NCBI GenBank assembly: GCA_006937955.1
Contig: SSNP01000400.1
Location: 1-64,000 of the forward strand
DNA length: 64,000 bases
Source of the DNA: Pachypanchax playfairii
Lineage: Eukaryota > Chordata > Actinopteri > Cyprinodontiformes > Aplocheilidae
Direction: 5' to 3'
Part shown: one piece after another, positions 26,360 through 36,212 of the stretch
Position numbering within the stretch: the first letter of the stretch is position 1
Layout of the letters: every line of letters starts with the position of its first letter
Translations under genes and position numbers: made by a program
The notes under the pieces: model-generated
Database searches by the model: none
What the model was told of the DNA's origin: nothing
What the model saw: only the letters and a program-made list of their open reading frames with translations

Positions 26360-27375
26360 TATTTCTCTCTGTGTTTCATTTTAATGCTCTACTTTCAGAT
26401 TCCTGGTGATATTTATATGATATATGAATATTTTGGGTTCTCAGGTTCTCCTGCTGTAGTGATGTATCATGTTCTTTATTTTATTAACATTCGTTAGTTA
26501 GTAACTGATTCTTTATTACAGCCGTACCTTGTTCCATATGAACCTTATTATTTATCTGCTCCTTTCTTATAATTTAATTAATATCATTATTATTATTATT
26601 GTTGTTTGTTTTAACATCCAGCTGATTTATTTCATCACCTTCCCATAAAACAACATGAAATCACTCTTTCATAACTCATCACATGACCTGTTGTCCTGCA
26701 GATCAACCCCCCACGTGCACGTGGAAGCTCAGAGTTTAACACAGCTGAGAATTCAAAGATAATAATTTAAGTAAATCATATTATTTTTAATTCCTTCATT
26801 TTTACCTAAACTTTCTAGACAAAGAATAAAGAAAGAGTCCTTACAGCATGTCAGTGTGCAGGTGATGCAGGATTGGTTATCTTCAACAGCTTGTTACAGA
26901 GTGTCTCATGGGGTGAGACAGACATGAGAAACATGTGACACAGTTATTAATATTCACACCTTTCATGGAGAAGTGTGCTGTGATCCTGGATAACGAGGAC
27001 TGACAGACTGCTGCTCAGCTTGACAAAGGTCATTCGGGTTCGAGCACGGTGTGTCTGTATTGATGAATTTACTGGGACTAAAACTAAAATAAAAGCAGCA
27101 GTTTAAATGGAACTCTGGACTGTGTCTCAGCTGGAATCAAGTCCTGCAATAACTTGTAATGTTGTTTAAAGTCTTTAAAACAGTCAGAATTTAGTCAGTT
27201 TTCATTCAAATCAGCAAAAATAATAAACTACATGCTGCAAATAAATGACCATATAAAATCAAAATGTGTCAAATACTCAACAGAACAGAAGACAGGGACA
27301 TTTATAAGGTGAGGTATTAGTCCAGTATCTGAGCTGAGTCCATTAAAACACCTTCTGGTGTTGTGAAGAGGTTCT
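26360..27375. other. AT-rich unique intergenic sequence, no gene seen
   Basis: About 1 kb without tandem repeats or a convincing open frame. It contains a short TTATTATTATTATTG run near 26590. Confidence 0.5.
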
Positions 27376-27944
27376 GGTACCTGGCTGCAGGTCAACGGGC
27401 TCCTGATTGGTACCTGGCTGCAGGTGAATGGGCTCCTGATTGGTACCTGGCTGCAGGTCAACGGGCTCCTGATTGGTACCTGGCTGCAGGTGAACGAGCT
27501 CCTGATTGGTACCTGGCTGCAGGTGAACGGGCTCCTGATTGGTACCTGGCTGCAGGTGAACGGGCTCCTGATTGGTACCTGGCTGCAGGTCAACGGGCTC
27601 CTGATTGTCACCTGGCTGCAGGTCAACGGGCTCCTGATTGGCACCTGGCTGCAGGTCAACGGGCTCCTGATTGGTACCTGGCTGCAGGTCAACGGGCTCC
27701 TGATTGGTACCTGGCTGCAGGTCAACGGGCTCCTGATTGGTACCTGGCTGCAGGTCAACGGGCTCCTGATTGGTACCTGGCTGCAGGTCAACGGGCTCCT
27801 GATTGGTACCTGGCTGCAGGTCAACGGGCTCCTGATTGGTACCTGGCTGCAGGTCAACGGGCTCCTGATTGGCACCTGGCTGCAGGTCAACAGGCTCCTG
27901 ATTGGTACCTGGCTGCAGGTCAACGGGCTCCTGATTGGTACCTG
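27376..27944 (+). repeat. 33-bp minisatellite, about 17 copies
   Basis: Highly homogeneous 33-bp units, GGTACCTGGCTGCAGGTCAA followed by CGGGCTCCTGATT. Variants are mainly GTCAACGGG/GTGAACGGG and GGTACC/GGCACC/GTCACC. Two overlapping plus-strand frames (27363-27953, 27424-28107) and one minus-strand frame (27228-27923) stay open simply because 33 is divisible by 3; similar frames on both strands argue against coding. Confidence 0.97.
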
Positions 27945-28344
27945 CTTATCTGAACCTATGAGGACGGACCAGTGGATATCTTCTTGTTGTTATGGTAACA
28001 GAGCTGAAGACTCGTGTCACAGGACAACTTCAAGCTGCTGGTCCTCAGAACCCTGTCTCAGGTTTATTTGGAGTGATTCCTGGTACCATCTCCACGTTAG
28101 ATGTTAAATGCTGTAATAGAATTAGGGATCTTATCATTTATAATATACCATATCTCCTCGTGATAACAATGATAAGTCATGTTGATGACGTAGTTTTGTG
28201 CGTTCCTGATTATTACTATAATATACAAAGTTTGCAGAAAAATTGTGATTATAAAGAGTTGAAAGTCATCCAATCACATCCACCGTACAGTCATGTGACT
28301 TCCCCCAGTCTGCAGGGAGCAACGCTGCTAATGTAGCAGCGACT
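27945..28344. other. Unique spacer between 33-bp array and hAT remnant
   Basis: About 400 bp. The open frame 27992-28336 (114 codons) matches no family I know and is not supported as a gene. Confidence 0.4.
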
Positions 28345-29022
28345 GTGTCGGTACATTTACAGTGTTTAGACTCTTCTTCAAAAAAGCGACCAATGACAAA
28401 TCCTGTGACTAGAAGCTCCGCCCACCAGCAGGTACACAGACAAGAGTTGCTAAAAGATGCTAAAAATCTTTTTGCTAAAAGAGATGCTAAAAATACACGC
28501 TGTCATAAATGCAATAAAAGCTTTTGCTTGTAAAGGCGGGAACACGAGTAATTTAACCAAACACCTTGTTAAAATACACCAAATACTAACAGAGATACTC
28601 AGTGTTTAACTGTCTGAGTACTACAGCAACAAGCTCTGAATCAGAGGAATTATTCTACACTTTAACATTAAATATCTTTCATTTTGGTTCTTAATTACAC
28701 TGTTTTATAAGAAGGTTATGTTTGATATTTTTTATTTGAATACATTAAACCTTTTTTAATAGTATTTTAAGTTTTTGATATAAAAGAAGTTGTTTATATA
28801 GTGTTTTTATTAAGTTATTTATTTTGTACTTTTTATTTTGTAGTTATTTATTTTCCGTGCTTTGCTGTTCCAATTATTAAAAAATAAAATAATTATAGTT
28901 CATTATTTGTTTTTTCCCCTTTTGATTTAGTCTTTAAGAAAAGTACCGATAAAGTACCGGATCGATAAGGAGTATCGTTAAGAGTAGTAGTATTGATAAA
29001 TCCTTAACGATACCCATACCTA
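28345..29022 (+). mobile_element. Decayed hAT-like DNA transposon
   Basis: The plus strand carries a disrupted BED-type zinc finger, the N-terminal domain of many hAT transposases. It is followed by AT-rich filler and, at 28973-29012, an inverted pair TATCGTTAAG...CTTAACGATA with nearby ACCGATAAAG and GATCGATAAG motifs, resembling hAT subterminal repeats. No DDE/RNase H or dimerisation region was found, so most of the coding region is deleted. Both ends are approximate. Confidence 0.45.
28492..28594 (+). pseudogene. Frameshifted BED zinc-finger fragment
   Basis: One frame gives CHKCNKSF (from 28501, the Cys-Cys half) and then a stop. The +1 frame from 28535 continues as GGNTSNLTKHLVKIHQILTE, the conserved second half with the H-x4-H zinc ligands. 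Together they are recognisable as a BED finger broken by a frameshift. Not functional as it stands. Confidence 0.65.
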
Positions 29023-29296
29023 GTTTATGATGTTTACTCATGTCTGTGTGTGTTTACATCCACATACTTCACCTTATTTTTTAGTAACTATGTTGTTTTT
29101 CTGGAGCAGTTTGTGCAATAAATGAACTGGTGTTAAATGTATTATGTGTGAGATAAATAAACAGCTGATTCTGATTCTGGGGCATTTTTTAAACAAAACA
29201 CTAAATATTGAATGAAGTAAATTTAGATATAAGATGTATATACAGTATATAATTAGACATAAGACACATTGATAAACCTGAACTGAGTAAAAATTC

Positions 29297-29385
29297 ATTC
29301 AAGTCAAGTTTATTTCTAGAGCCCTTTAACATACATGACAGCTGAGCAACGTGCTGTACACGCACATTAAGAAATAAAACAAAAT
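29297..29385. repeat. Possible retroposon 3'-end fragment
   Basis: The segment containing TCAAGTTTATTTCTAGAGCC and GTGCTGTACA resembles the 3' tails of fish retroposons (tails like TTTATTTATATAGC...GTGCTGTACA). Recognised from general familiarity only; family not assigned. Confidence 0.35.
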
Positions 29386-32300
29386 ATAAAATACAACATA
29401 TACTAAAACAAAGAATAAAACTAGGAAGAAAAAAACAATAAATTATAAATTTCTACTTGGTTGCAGAGTATAACATATATATTTTTTATTTTTGGGCAGA
29501 TATTGCTGATAAGAAGAATAAATCAACATGCCTCAAAAACATCTGAGTAGAAAAGAGCAAAGAAAACTGTTCACGTCTTTGGCCTGGGAGGTAAGATCAC
29601 TTAATCCTGCAGATCTTTACAACACGTCAGAAAGATTTTTATTTAAATCTTTGTGTCAAAATCAGTGAATTTCACTCCTTTAATCTCTTAGATTATTTAA
29701 TACTGATTCTAACTGTGTTGCATGTAGATGGTCATAAATGTTTTGCAGACAGGATTCTACCTCCATCTTGTGGTAAGAAAGTTCAGTCACATATGATTCA
29801 TATAATCAAGGATTTAACTCATCTTAACTTGAACATCTTGCAGGATCTTGAACGTTTTATTGTCAGGAGGATCTACTTTCTTCTCTTTTAGGTTTTAACA
29901 TCATATTATTTAAAAGACTGTCCTCGGTTCACCAAAGAACATCAGACGTTTGTTTCTGCTACTTTGACATATTTACAACATCAAATAACTTTAATAAATA
30001 TGTAAATATTCAAGTCAGTTGCTGTTTGCTCTGATACAAAAACCAGATGAAACTTTGCTGAGACGTTCAGGTTTTTTACTTCATCTGGTCAAACGGTTGT
30101 TTATTTACCTTGTTTGGACACTTTAGTTAAATATGAATCTTACTGAGTCTGTGACTCACTAAATTATAATATTGACCAAAACAGGATATTTCTATGTTTA
30201 ACTGACTGTTCTTTGAGACAGACTGGGACAAGTTCTCGGTCAGCTTGTGTTTTATTTAATGTGCAGAAGGAAGACAAGCAGTAATTATAAGTACTAGAAG
30301 AAAGAAGCAACCAGGAACCGTTTCATATAATACATAAATAATTTCTAATAATAACAATACTACTACTAATAATAATAATAATAAAAGGTTATTGTTTCTT
30401 GAAAAAAATCCCTATTGCATCATGCAAGAGAATTAAACTTTAAAATAGAGCTTCTGTTACGTCTTGTGGGAGATAATAATAAAATAACCTTCAGTTTTCT
30501 CTCACATTGTCTGTAAATGTATTTGCCTTATTCCTGAGTCAATAACTAAAGGTTTCTGATCAGATAAATATTTTTCTGAGCAGCAACATTTTTGCTGTGA
30601 GATCCAGTTTTTCCCAAATTTCAAATCTGTTTTTTCAATATTACACTTATTAATAATAAAGTAATACCATAATTAGAGAGCTAAACAATATGATGTTTGC
30701 CATAATTCCATATGTGATTTATTTTAATTTAAAAAAGTTATTGATCTTTTTTAATTTTTTGTCAGGCCTGCAAACTTGCAGTACTTTTCTCCACCACTAG
30801 AGTGAGTATAAACCAGTTTTTAGCCGAGCTCCTGATCTGCTGCTCAAGAAGAAGAAGTATCGTGCCTGAGTTGCTTCTGCTAAGATAAAAAAGAGACACA
30901 TTTAATATGCAAATAAACCAATCAGTCAGTCTCATTCTATAACAACCAGTTCTCCTGCTTCTTTCTTACGTGCTGTTGATTTAGTTTTTGAGACAGTTCG
31001 ATTCAGTTGCGCTGTTTATGTGAAATGCTTGTTTTCATTGTAGCATTTCTCGACTCGTTTTACGTCGACCTTTTTTGTTTTGATCACCACAAATGTTATT
31101 ACAGATATGTTTGTTCACTGCTGTTTTTTTCTCGTGATAAATCACAGATTATTTTTGTGTCGTCAGTGAGTTCTGGTGCAGTGAGAAAGGATGCAAGGAG
31201 ACATGTTTGTGTGAGAGAAGCAGAAGATCTGGTGCTGCTCTGGTGACTGAACTGATCTGTAGTTATGGTTCAGTTTCAGCTTACAGGAACCATTTTTTGT
31301 TGGGTAATAAATGCGACTTGGAGTGAGGAATAATACATTTCAGGTTGTGATTTAAGCTCATTACTGCCACCTGCTGTTGAAAATAAAAGTCATTGTTTTT
31401 ATATCGTATGCCTTTAATCTTGTTGCAACATGTTTAAGTGTGTTAACGATCTTGTTCTAGTGCTCTGTTCATGGTTCTGATTGATAGAAAGATATAGAGA
31501 GATGAGAATCCAGTCAATCTGATTTATTTATTCCCATAGAGGCTCAAATTTCAAGTTATGACGACATTCTTGCTGATCTCTCGGTGAGGCACACGCTTTC
31601 TGTTCTGCTCCCGCTATTTCCTCCCCTTTGTTCCCTGCTTTTTGTGCATCTCTGAGTCTCCCACCTGCAAATTCCTCGAATATGAAATTATGGATCTGGT
31701 ATCGTGGTCACTTACACATTGGAAAACATTTTTACTACAATTGAGGCTCGTGAAGGGGGAGCCACCATGCTTGGACTCGACCCACGCTCTGTCGGTGGAG
31801 AACGTATTTATTTGGATTACTGATCATGGGAACCTGCTGATTGGAGCTGGCAGTCACCTGACGTATCAACAAATTTGAAAAAATGGAAAGTATGTAACTT
31901 TATCTGGCAGCGCTCGGACTAAAAAGCTCGGGGGGTCTGGATCACATACTGATGTTGTTTGGATCTCACTAGAAGGATGGGCGTCACCTTGGAGAAGCTG
32001 CAGGTTCGGTTCAGTGTGCAGGAGTGATTGATTGGCTGTTTTTCATGTGATTTGGTCTGATTTGGCTGTTTCGGATTCTCCACTGGAATACATGTACCAT
32101 ATGGACTGAAAAGACTGCTGAATTCAGCAGTCTTGCTCTAACTTGGCTTTATCTCTGTTTTGGCTGGACTGAAAGTCAACACTCCAAACTCTCCTGAGGA
32201 GAATGCAGATGGGACACTCGGTCCCCCTCCCCTCCCCTACTGACTCCAAACACTGAAGCTGGAAGACAGACTTTCCCAAGGTCAGAGACTTCCTGACAAA

Positions 32301-32507
32301 AAAACATCTTAGAGCGTTGCTCAGCGACTGTGTTTATATTCCTTAACATATTCACAAAGACTGATTGCAGTCACATTCTTAATGACCTCACAGCTCACCC
32401 CCTGGTGGGCACTGGGTGTATGGACCTTTTTTTAATCTCCTCGGACCCCAATGTATTCTTATTCATCTTTCTTTTTTCTAACACATAGGTTTATGCGTAC
32501 TTATGTA
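29386..32507. other. AT-rich intergenic sequence, no gene recognised
   Basis: About 3.1 kb, with simple ATT/AAT stretches (for example near 30360). Open frames 31007-31246 (79 codons) and 31642-31878 (78 codons) show no known domain. The more GC-rich part, 31520-32507, has the texture of an old interspersed repeat and appears to resume at 33690 after the inserted transposon. Confidence 0.4.
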
Positions 32508-33687
32508 CACTCACCTAAAGTATTATTAGGAACACCACACTAATACGGTGTTTGACCTCCTTTCACCTTCAGAACTGCTTTAATTCTACGTGACATTGAT
32601 TCAACAAGGTGCTGAAAGCATTCTTTAGAAATGTTGGTCCATATTGATAGGATAGCATCTTACAGTTGATGGAGATTTATGGGATGTACATCCAGGACAC
32701 GAAGCTGTTCCACCACATCCCAAAGATGCTCTATGGGGTTGAGATCTGGTGACTGTGGGGGCCGTTGTAGTACAGTGAACTCATTGTCATGTTCAAGAAA
32801 CCATTAGCTTTATGACATGGTGCATTATCCTGCTGGAAGTAGCCATCAGAGGATGGGTACATGGTGGTCATTATGGGATGGACATGGTCAGAAACAATGC
32901 TCAGGTAGACCGTGGTATTTAAACCATGTCCAATTGGCACTAAGGGGCCTAAAGTGTACCAAGAAAACACCCCCCACACCATGACACTACCACCACCAGC
33001 CTGCACAGTGGTAACAAGACATGATGGATCCATGTTCTCATTCTGTTTACACCAAATTCTGACTCTACAATTTGAATGTCTCAACAGAAATCCAGACTCA
33101 TCAGACCAGGAAACATTTTTACAGTCTTCAACTGTCCAATTTTGGTGATCTGGTGCAAATTGTAGCCTCTTTTTCCTATTTGTAGTGGAGATGAGTGGTA
33201 CCTGGTGGAGTCTTCTGCTGTTGTAGACCATCCACCTCAAGGTTGTGCTTGTTGTAGCTTCACAAAGGCTTTGCTGCATTCCTCGGTTGTAATGAGGTTA
33301 TTTCAGTTAAAGTTGTTCTTCTATCAGCTTGAATCAGTTGGTCCATTCTCCTCTGACCTCTAGCATCAACAAGCTGCTGCATACTGGATGTTTTTCCCTT
33401 TTCACATCATTCTTTGTAAACTCTAGAAATGGTTGTGGGTTAAAATCCCAGTAACTGAGCAGATTGTGAAATACTCAGACCGTCTGGTACCAACAACCAT
33501 GACACGCTCAGAACTGCTTCAATCACCTTTCTTTCCTATTCTGACATTCAGTTTGGAGTTCAGGTGATTGTCTTGACCAGGACCACACCCCTAAATGCAT
33601 TCAATATACTGCCATGTGATTGGTTGATTAGATAATTGCATTAAGGAGAAATTGAACAGGTGTTCCTAATAATCCTTTAGGTGAGTC
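32508..33687 (-). mobile_element. Degenerate Tc1/mariner element related to the DD36E copy
   Basis: 1180-bp element flanked by TA on both sides. Its ends read CACTCACCTAAAGTATTATT and, at the right, AATAATCCTTTAGGTGAGTC, with partner motifs AGGAACACC/GGTGTTCC. Interior and transposase are clearly related to the intact element at 25139-26359 but belong to a different subfamily by terminal sequence (TTAGGAACACC versus TTAGGTACACC). Multiple frameshifts mark it as dead. Confidence 0.9.
32731..33279 (-). pseudogene. Broken Tc1/mariner transposase fragment
   Basis: 182 codons remain open. Visible are the first aspartate (WSDESGFLLRH), the glycine-rich box (VQAGGGSVMVWGVFSW) and the second aspartate (FQQDNAPCHKA). 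Relative to the intact copy about 15 bp are missing just after CHKA, and the frame is then lost, so the SPDLNPIEHLWD-type glutamate motif is read out of frame. The N-terminal DNA-binding part upstream of 33279 is also interrupted. Confidence 0.88.
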
Positions 33688-33875
33688 TATATGTATGTAT
33701 GTATTCTCCTGTGTGACCTTGGCTTGACCTGAGCAATGTGCCAGTCTCAAGGGCCTGGCAGCCGGGAGAGTGACGGTCAAGCTGTTCTTTTTATCTCCAT
33801 GTAAGGCATATCAAATCAAATCAAAATAAATAAACAGGGAGAAAATCTAAAAGTGTGTGTCCAACCCTAACCCTG
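33688..33875. other. Short spacer, probably the continuation of an interrupted older repeat
   Basis: Begins with a short TATGTATGTATG run, then GC-richer sequence ending in ATCAAATCAAATCAAAATAA, which looks like a retroposon tail. The identity of the older element is unknown. Confidence 0.3.
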
Positions 33876-34230
33876 TGCATCCATTCATCCATCCATCCAT
33901 CCATCCATCCATCCATCCATCCATCCATCCATCCATCCATCCATCCATCCATCCATCCATTTGTCAATCCATCCATCTGCCTGTCCACTCATTCATCTGT
34001 CCATCCATCTGTCTGTCCATCTATCAGTCCATCCATTCACCTGTCTGTTCATCCATCTGTCCATCATCTGCCTGTCCATTCATCCATCTGTCCATCCATC
34101 TGCGTGTCCTTCTGTCCATCTATCTGTCTGTCCATCCACCTGTCTGTCCATCCATCTGCCTGTTCATTCATCCATCTGTCTGCCTTTAGATCATCTATCT
34201 GTCCATCCATCTCTCCGTCTATCTCTCCAA
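33876..34230. repeat. (CCAT)n microsatellite with degenerate right half
   Basis: Nearly perfect CATC/CCAT repeats from about 33880 to 33960, then an interrupted CCAT/CTGT mixture (TCCATCTGTCTGTCCATC types). Open frames rich in Ile-His-Pro-Ser are artefacts. Confidence 0.95.
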
Positions 34231-34925
34231 CCTATACAGACTAGTTTGGTTTGCTTGTTCAAATATAAATGAGAAGTTGTTTAGTAAAAACAGAAAGTAA
34301 TTAATCAGTGTTGAAGTATCTTTATTTTGCTCTGATACAACTGATCAAACTGACACATCTCAGGTTTTTTCTCATTTGTTTAAATTTAGGGTTCTAGTTT
34401 AATCAGATATCTGGAAACGAGTGGCTCAGACAGATAAAGACAGACATGTACAGATTTGATACCTGCACCATAACTCACTGAAGTACCTATAAAAATGTCT
34501 GTTACACAGATGGAGCTGCTGCTGTTCATGGGCTCGTGGTTCAGTACTATCACCACTAGAAGGCACAAAAACACCTCTTAAACTGTAAAGATATTCATAA
34601 ACACAGAGTTTGTTGTTTGAACATTGTGTGCTGCACAGCAGTAACGTAAGATTTTTAATGGATTCATACAATTCTGCAGCATATCTACAACCTCAGCCTC
34701 ACCCAGAAGGTACCAGTTCTATTGAAAATATCCTGCCTTGTTTCAGAACCAAAGACATCTCATCCATTGTCTCCTAAAGACTACAGACCTGTCTTGGAGA
34801 GACTCATGTTGGTCCACCTAAATAAGCAAACGTCAATTCATATTCAACTATAAAATTACTTTATCTCCAATGGGAAATTAGATAATCCAAGATTAACTAT
34901 TGCTGACCCTAACAAAACAGTGATG
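34231..34925. other. Unique spacer, no gene seen
   Basis: About 700 bp. Overlapping minus-strand frames at 34386-34574 and 34426-34671 match no known protein. Confidence 0.45.
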
Positions 34926-35090
34926 CTGTTTTTAAGAATGGACAGAGCAGACTGGACTTCCTCAGGAAGCTTAAATACTTCAACGTTTGCAGCAAGATGT
35001 TGAAGATCTTTTATAAGTCTGTTGTGGAGAGTGTGATCACATCTGCAGTCACCTGTTGGGGGCGGAGCATCAGGGCAGATGACGCGATTT
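34926..35090 (+). pseudogene. LINE reverse-transcriptase C-terminal fragment
   Basis: The plus strand encodes KNGQSRLDFLRKLKYFNVCS followed by KMLKIFYKSVVESVITSAVT and CWG. This is the conserved region downstream of the reverse transcriptase in CR1/L2/Rex-type non-LTR elements (family pattern RL-FLR-L--F---L---FY-SVV-S-----CWG). It lies in the opposite orientation to the LINE piece immediately to its right. Confidence 0.75.
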
Positions 35091-35167
35091 GAATTAAATT
35101 GAGTCATACTTTAATAATCCACAACTGGGTAACAGCGTAAAAACAGCATCACGGTTGTGTCTCCAGT

Positions 35168-35368
35168 TCAGTCTGTTGTCCAGGTGAACACCAGGTATTT
35201 ATACTCCTCCTCCACCTCCACGTCTTCTCCCATGATGGAAATGGGTTTTGGTATGTTGCTGCTCTTCCTAAAATCCACAATCATCTCCTTTGTCTTGTTC
35301 ATATTCAAGATGAGATGATTGTTCCCACACCAGGACACAAAGCGGTCCACCAGTTCCCGCTGTCCTGA
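35168..35368 (-). pseudogene. LINE reverse-transcriptase fragment (inverted relative to its neighbour)
   Basis: The minus strand reads RELVDRFVSWCGNNHLILNM, NKTKEMIVDFRKSSNIPKP, then VEVEEEYKYLVFTW. These are the standard RT thumb-region motifs of CR1/L2/Rex-type LINEs (LN--KT-EM-VDFR; V---YKYLG). In the ancestral element this piece should lead straight into the one at 34926-35090. Here the two are inverted about the sequence GATGCTGTTTTT, present on both sides of the junction. Confidence 0.8.
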
Positions 35369-35459
35369 CAGAGGTGAGGCTGCTTGGCGCCACCAAACGC
35401 TCTGACCACCACCAAACAGGCAGGATGGGTGAAGTGTCTTGCTCAAGGACACAATGGCA
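35369..35459 (-). mobile_element. SINE core fragment fused to LINE sequence
   Basis: The minus strand carries GTGTCCTTGAGCAAGACACT, then CCTGCCTGTTTGGTGGTGGT and TGGCGCCAAGCAGCCTCACC. This matches the middle of the tRNA-derived SINE at 56563 and includes one copy of the segment amplified into the 30-bp array there. The SINE sequence passes directly into LINE coding sequence (GGAACTGGTGGACCGCTTTG). Confidence 0.7.
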
Positions 35460-35519
35460 TAGCAACCACCTGGCTACAGCCACCTCAGTAGAAAATATGG
35501 GTGAAAACAAAGAGTTTAA

Positions 35520-35830
35520 ATTAAGAGCTCAATATCAAGATGATTTTTTACAACATCATGTCCTGGATGACTCCATCTTTTGTTAAAAAGGACACCAATC
35601 CCACCTTTTTTATCTGTTCCTCTTCAAATCTCTGTCTGTCCATATTGTTTGAAAGCCAGAGACACGCTGGAGTCCAGGATATGTTCCTTTAGCCATGTCT
35701 CAGTGAAAAACATGATGCTGCATTCCTGATACTCTGGCTGGGTCTTCAACAGAGTTTCAAGTTCCTCCATTTTGTTTGCAAAGAGATCTCACATTCATCA
35801 GTCTGACTGATGGAAGAAGGTTTAAACGTC
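35520..35830 (-). pseudogene. LINE endonuclease-domain fragment
   Basis: The minus strand gives ECSIMFFTETWLKEHILDSS followed by VSLAFKQYGQTEI, then stops, KKGGIGVLFNKRWSH. This is the APE-type endonuclease region of CR1/Rex-type LINEs (FTETWL---I-DS---L-GF---R-DR). Several stops and frameshifts. The same segment, less complete, occurs on the plus strand near 51330. Confidence 0.7.
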
Positions 35831-36212
35831 CTCTTTCTCTATCTTCATTTTGCTCCTGCTCTGAATCCATGTTTTCTTCTTTTCAACTCATCAGGGATTT
35901 GGGGTCTTAATTTGAGTATTTGAGCCTTAGAAATGTCCATTAGCTGCTCTTTTTGTAAACAAGTCTCTTGTTGCCATAGTTACACATCCTAACAAGTGGC
36001 AAAAAGGTAAAAAAAAAAAGTAACGGAAGTTCTGCAATCTTCACAACATTCAAACCAGAATAACAATATTTCTAAAAAAGTAATATTTGAAAAATTAATT
36101 AAGAAAGAAATACTCAAAAAGATAAAAGTTTCCATTGTTACAATAGAGCTACTCCGACAAGCTGCCAGTATGTGTAGAACTATTTTTGACAACAACGGAT
36201 CCAATACCGAGC
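35831..36212. other. AT-rich spacer before minisatellite array 2
   Basis: About 380 bp without recognisable features, ending CCAATACCGAGCACTAC where the array begins. Confidence 0.45.

Noticed and set aside
31007..31878. Open frames of 78-79 codons at 31.0-31.9 kb
   Set aside because: No recognisable domain, no splice context and no similarity to known fish proteins that I can recall; length is within chance for AT-rich DNA.
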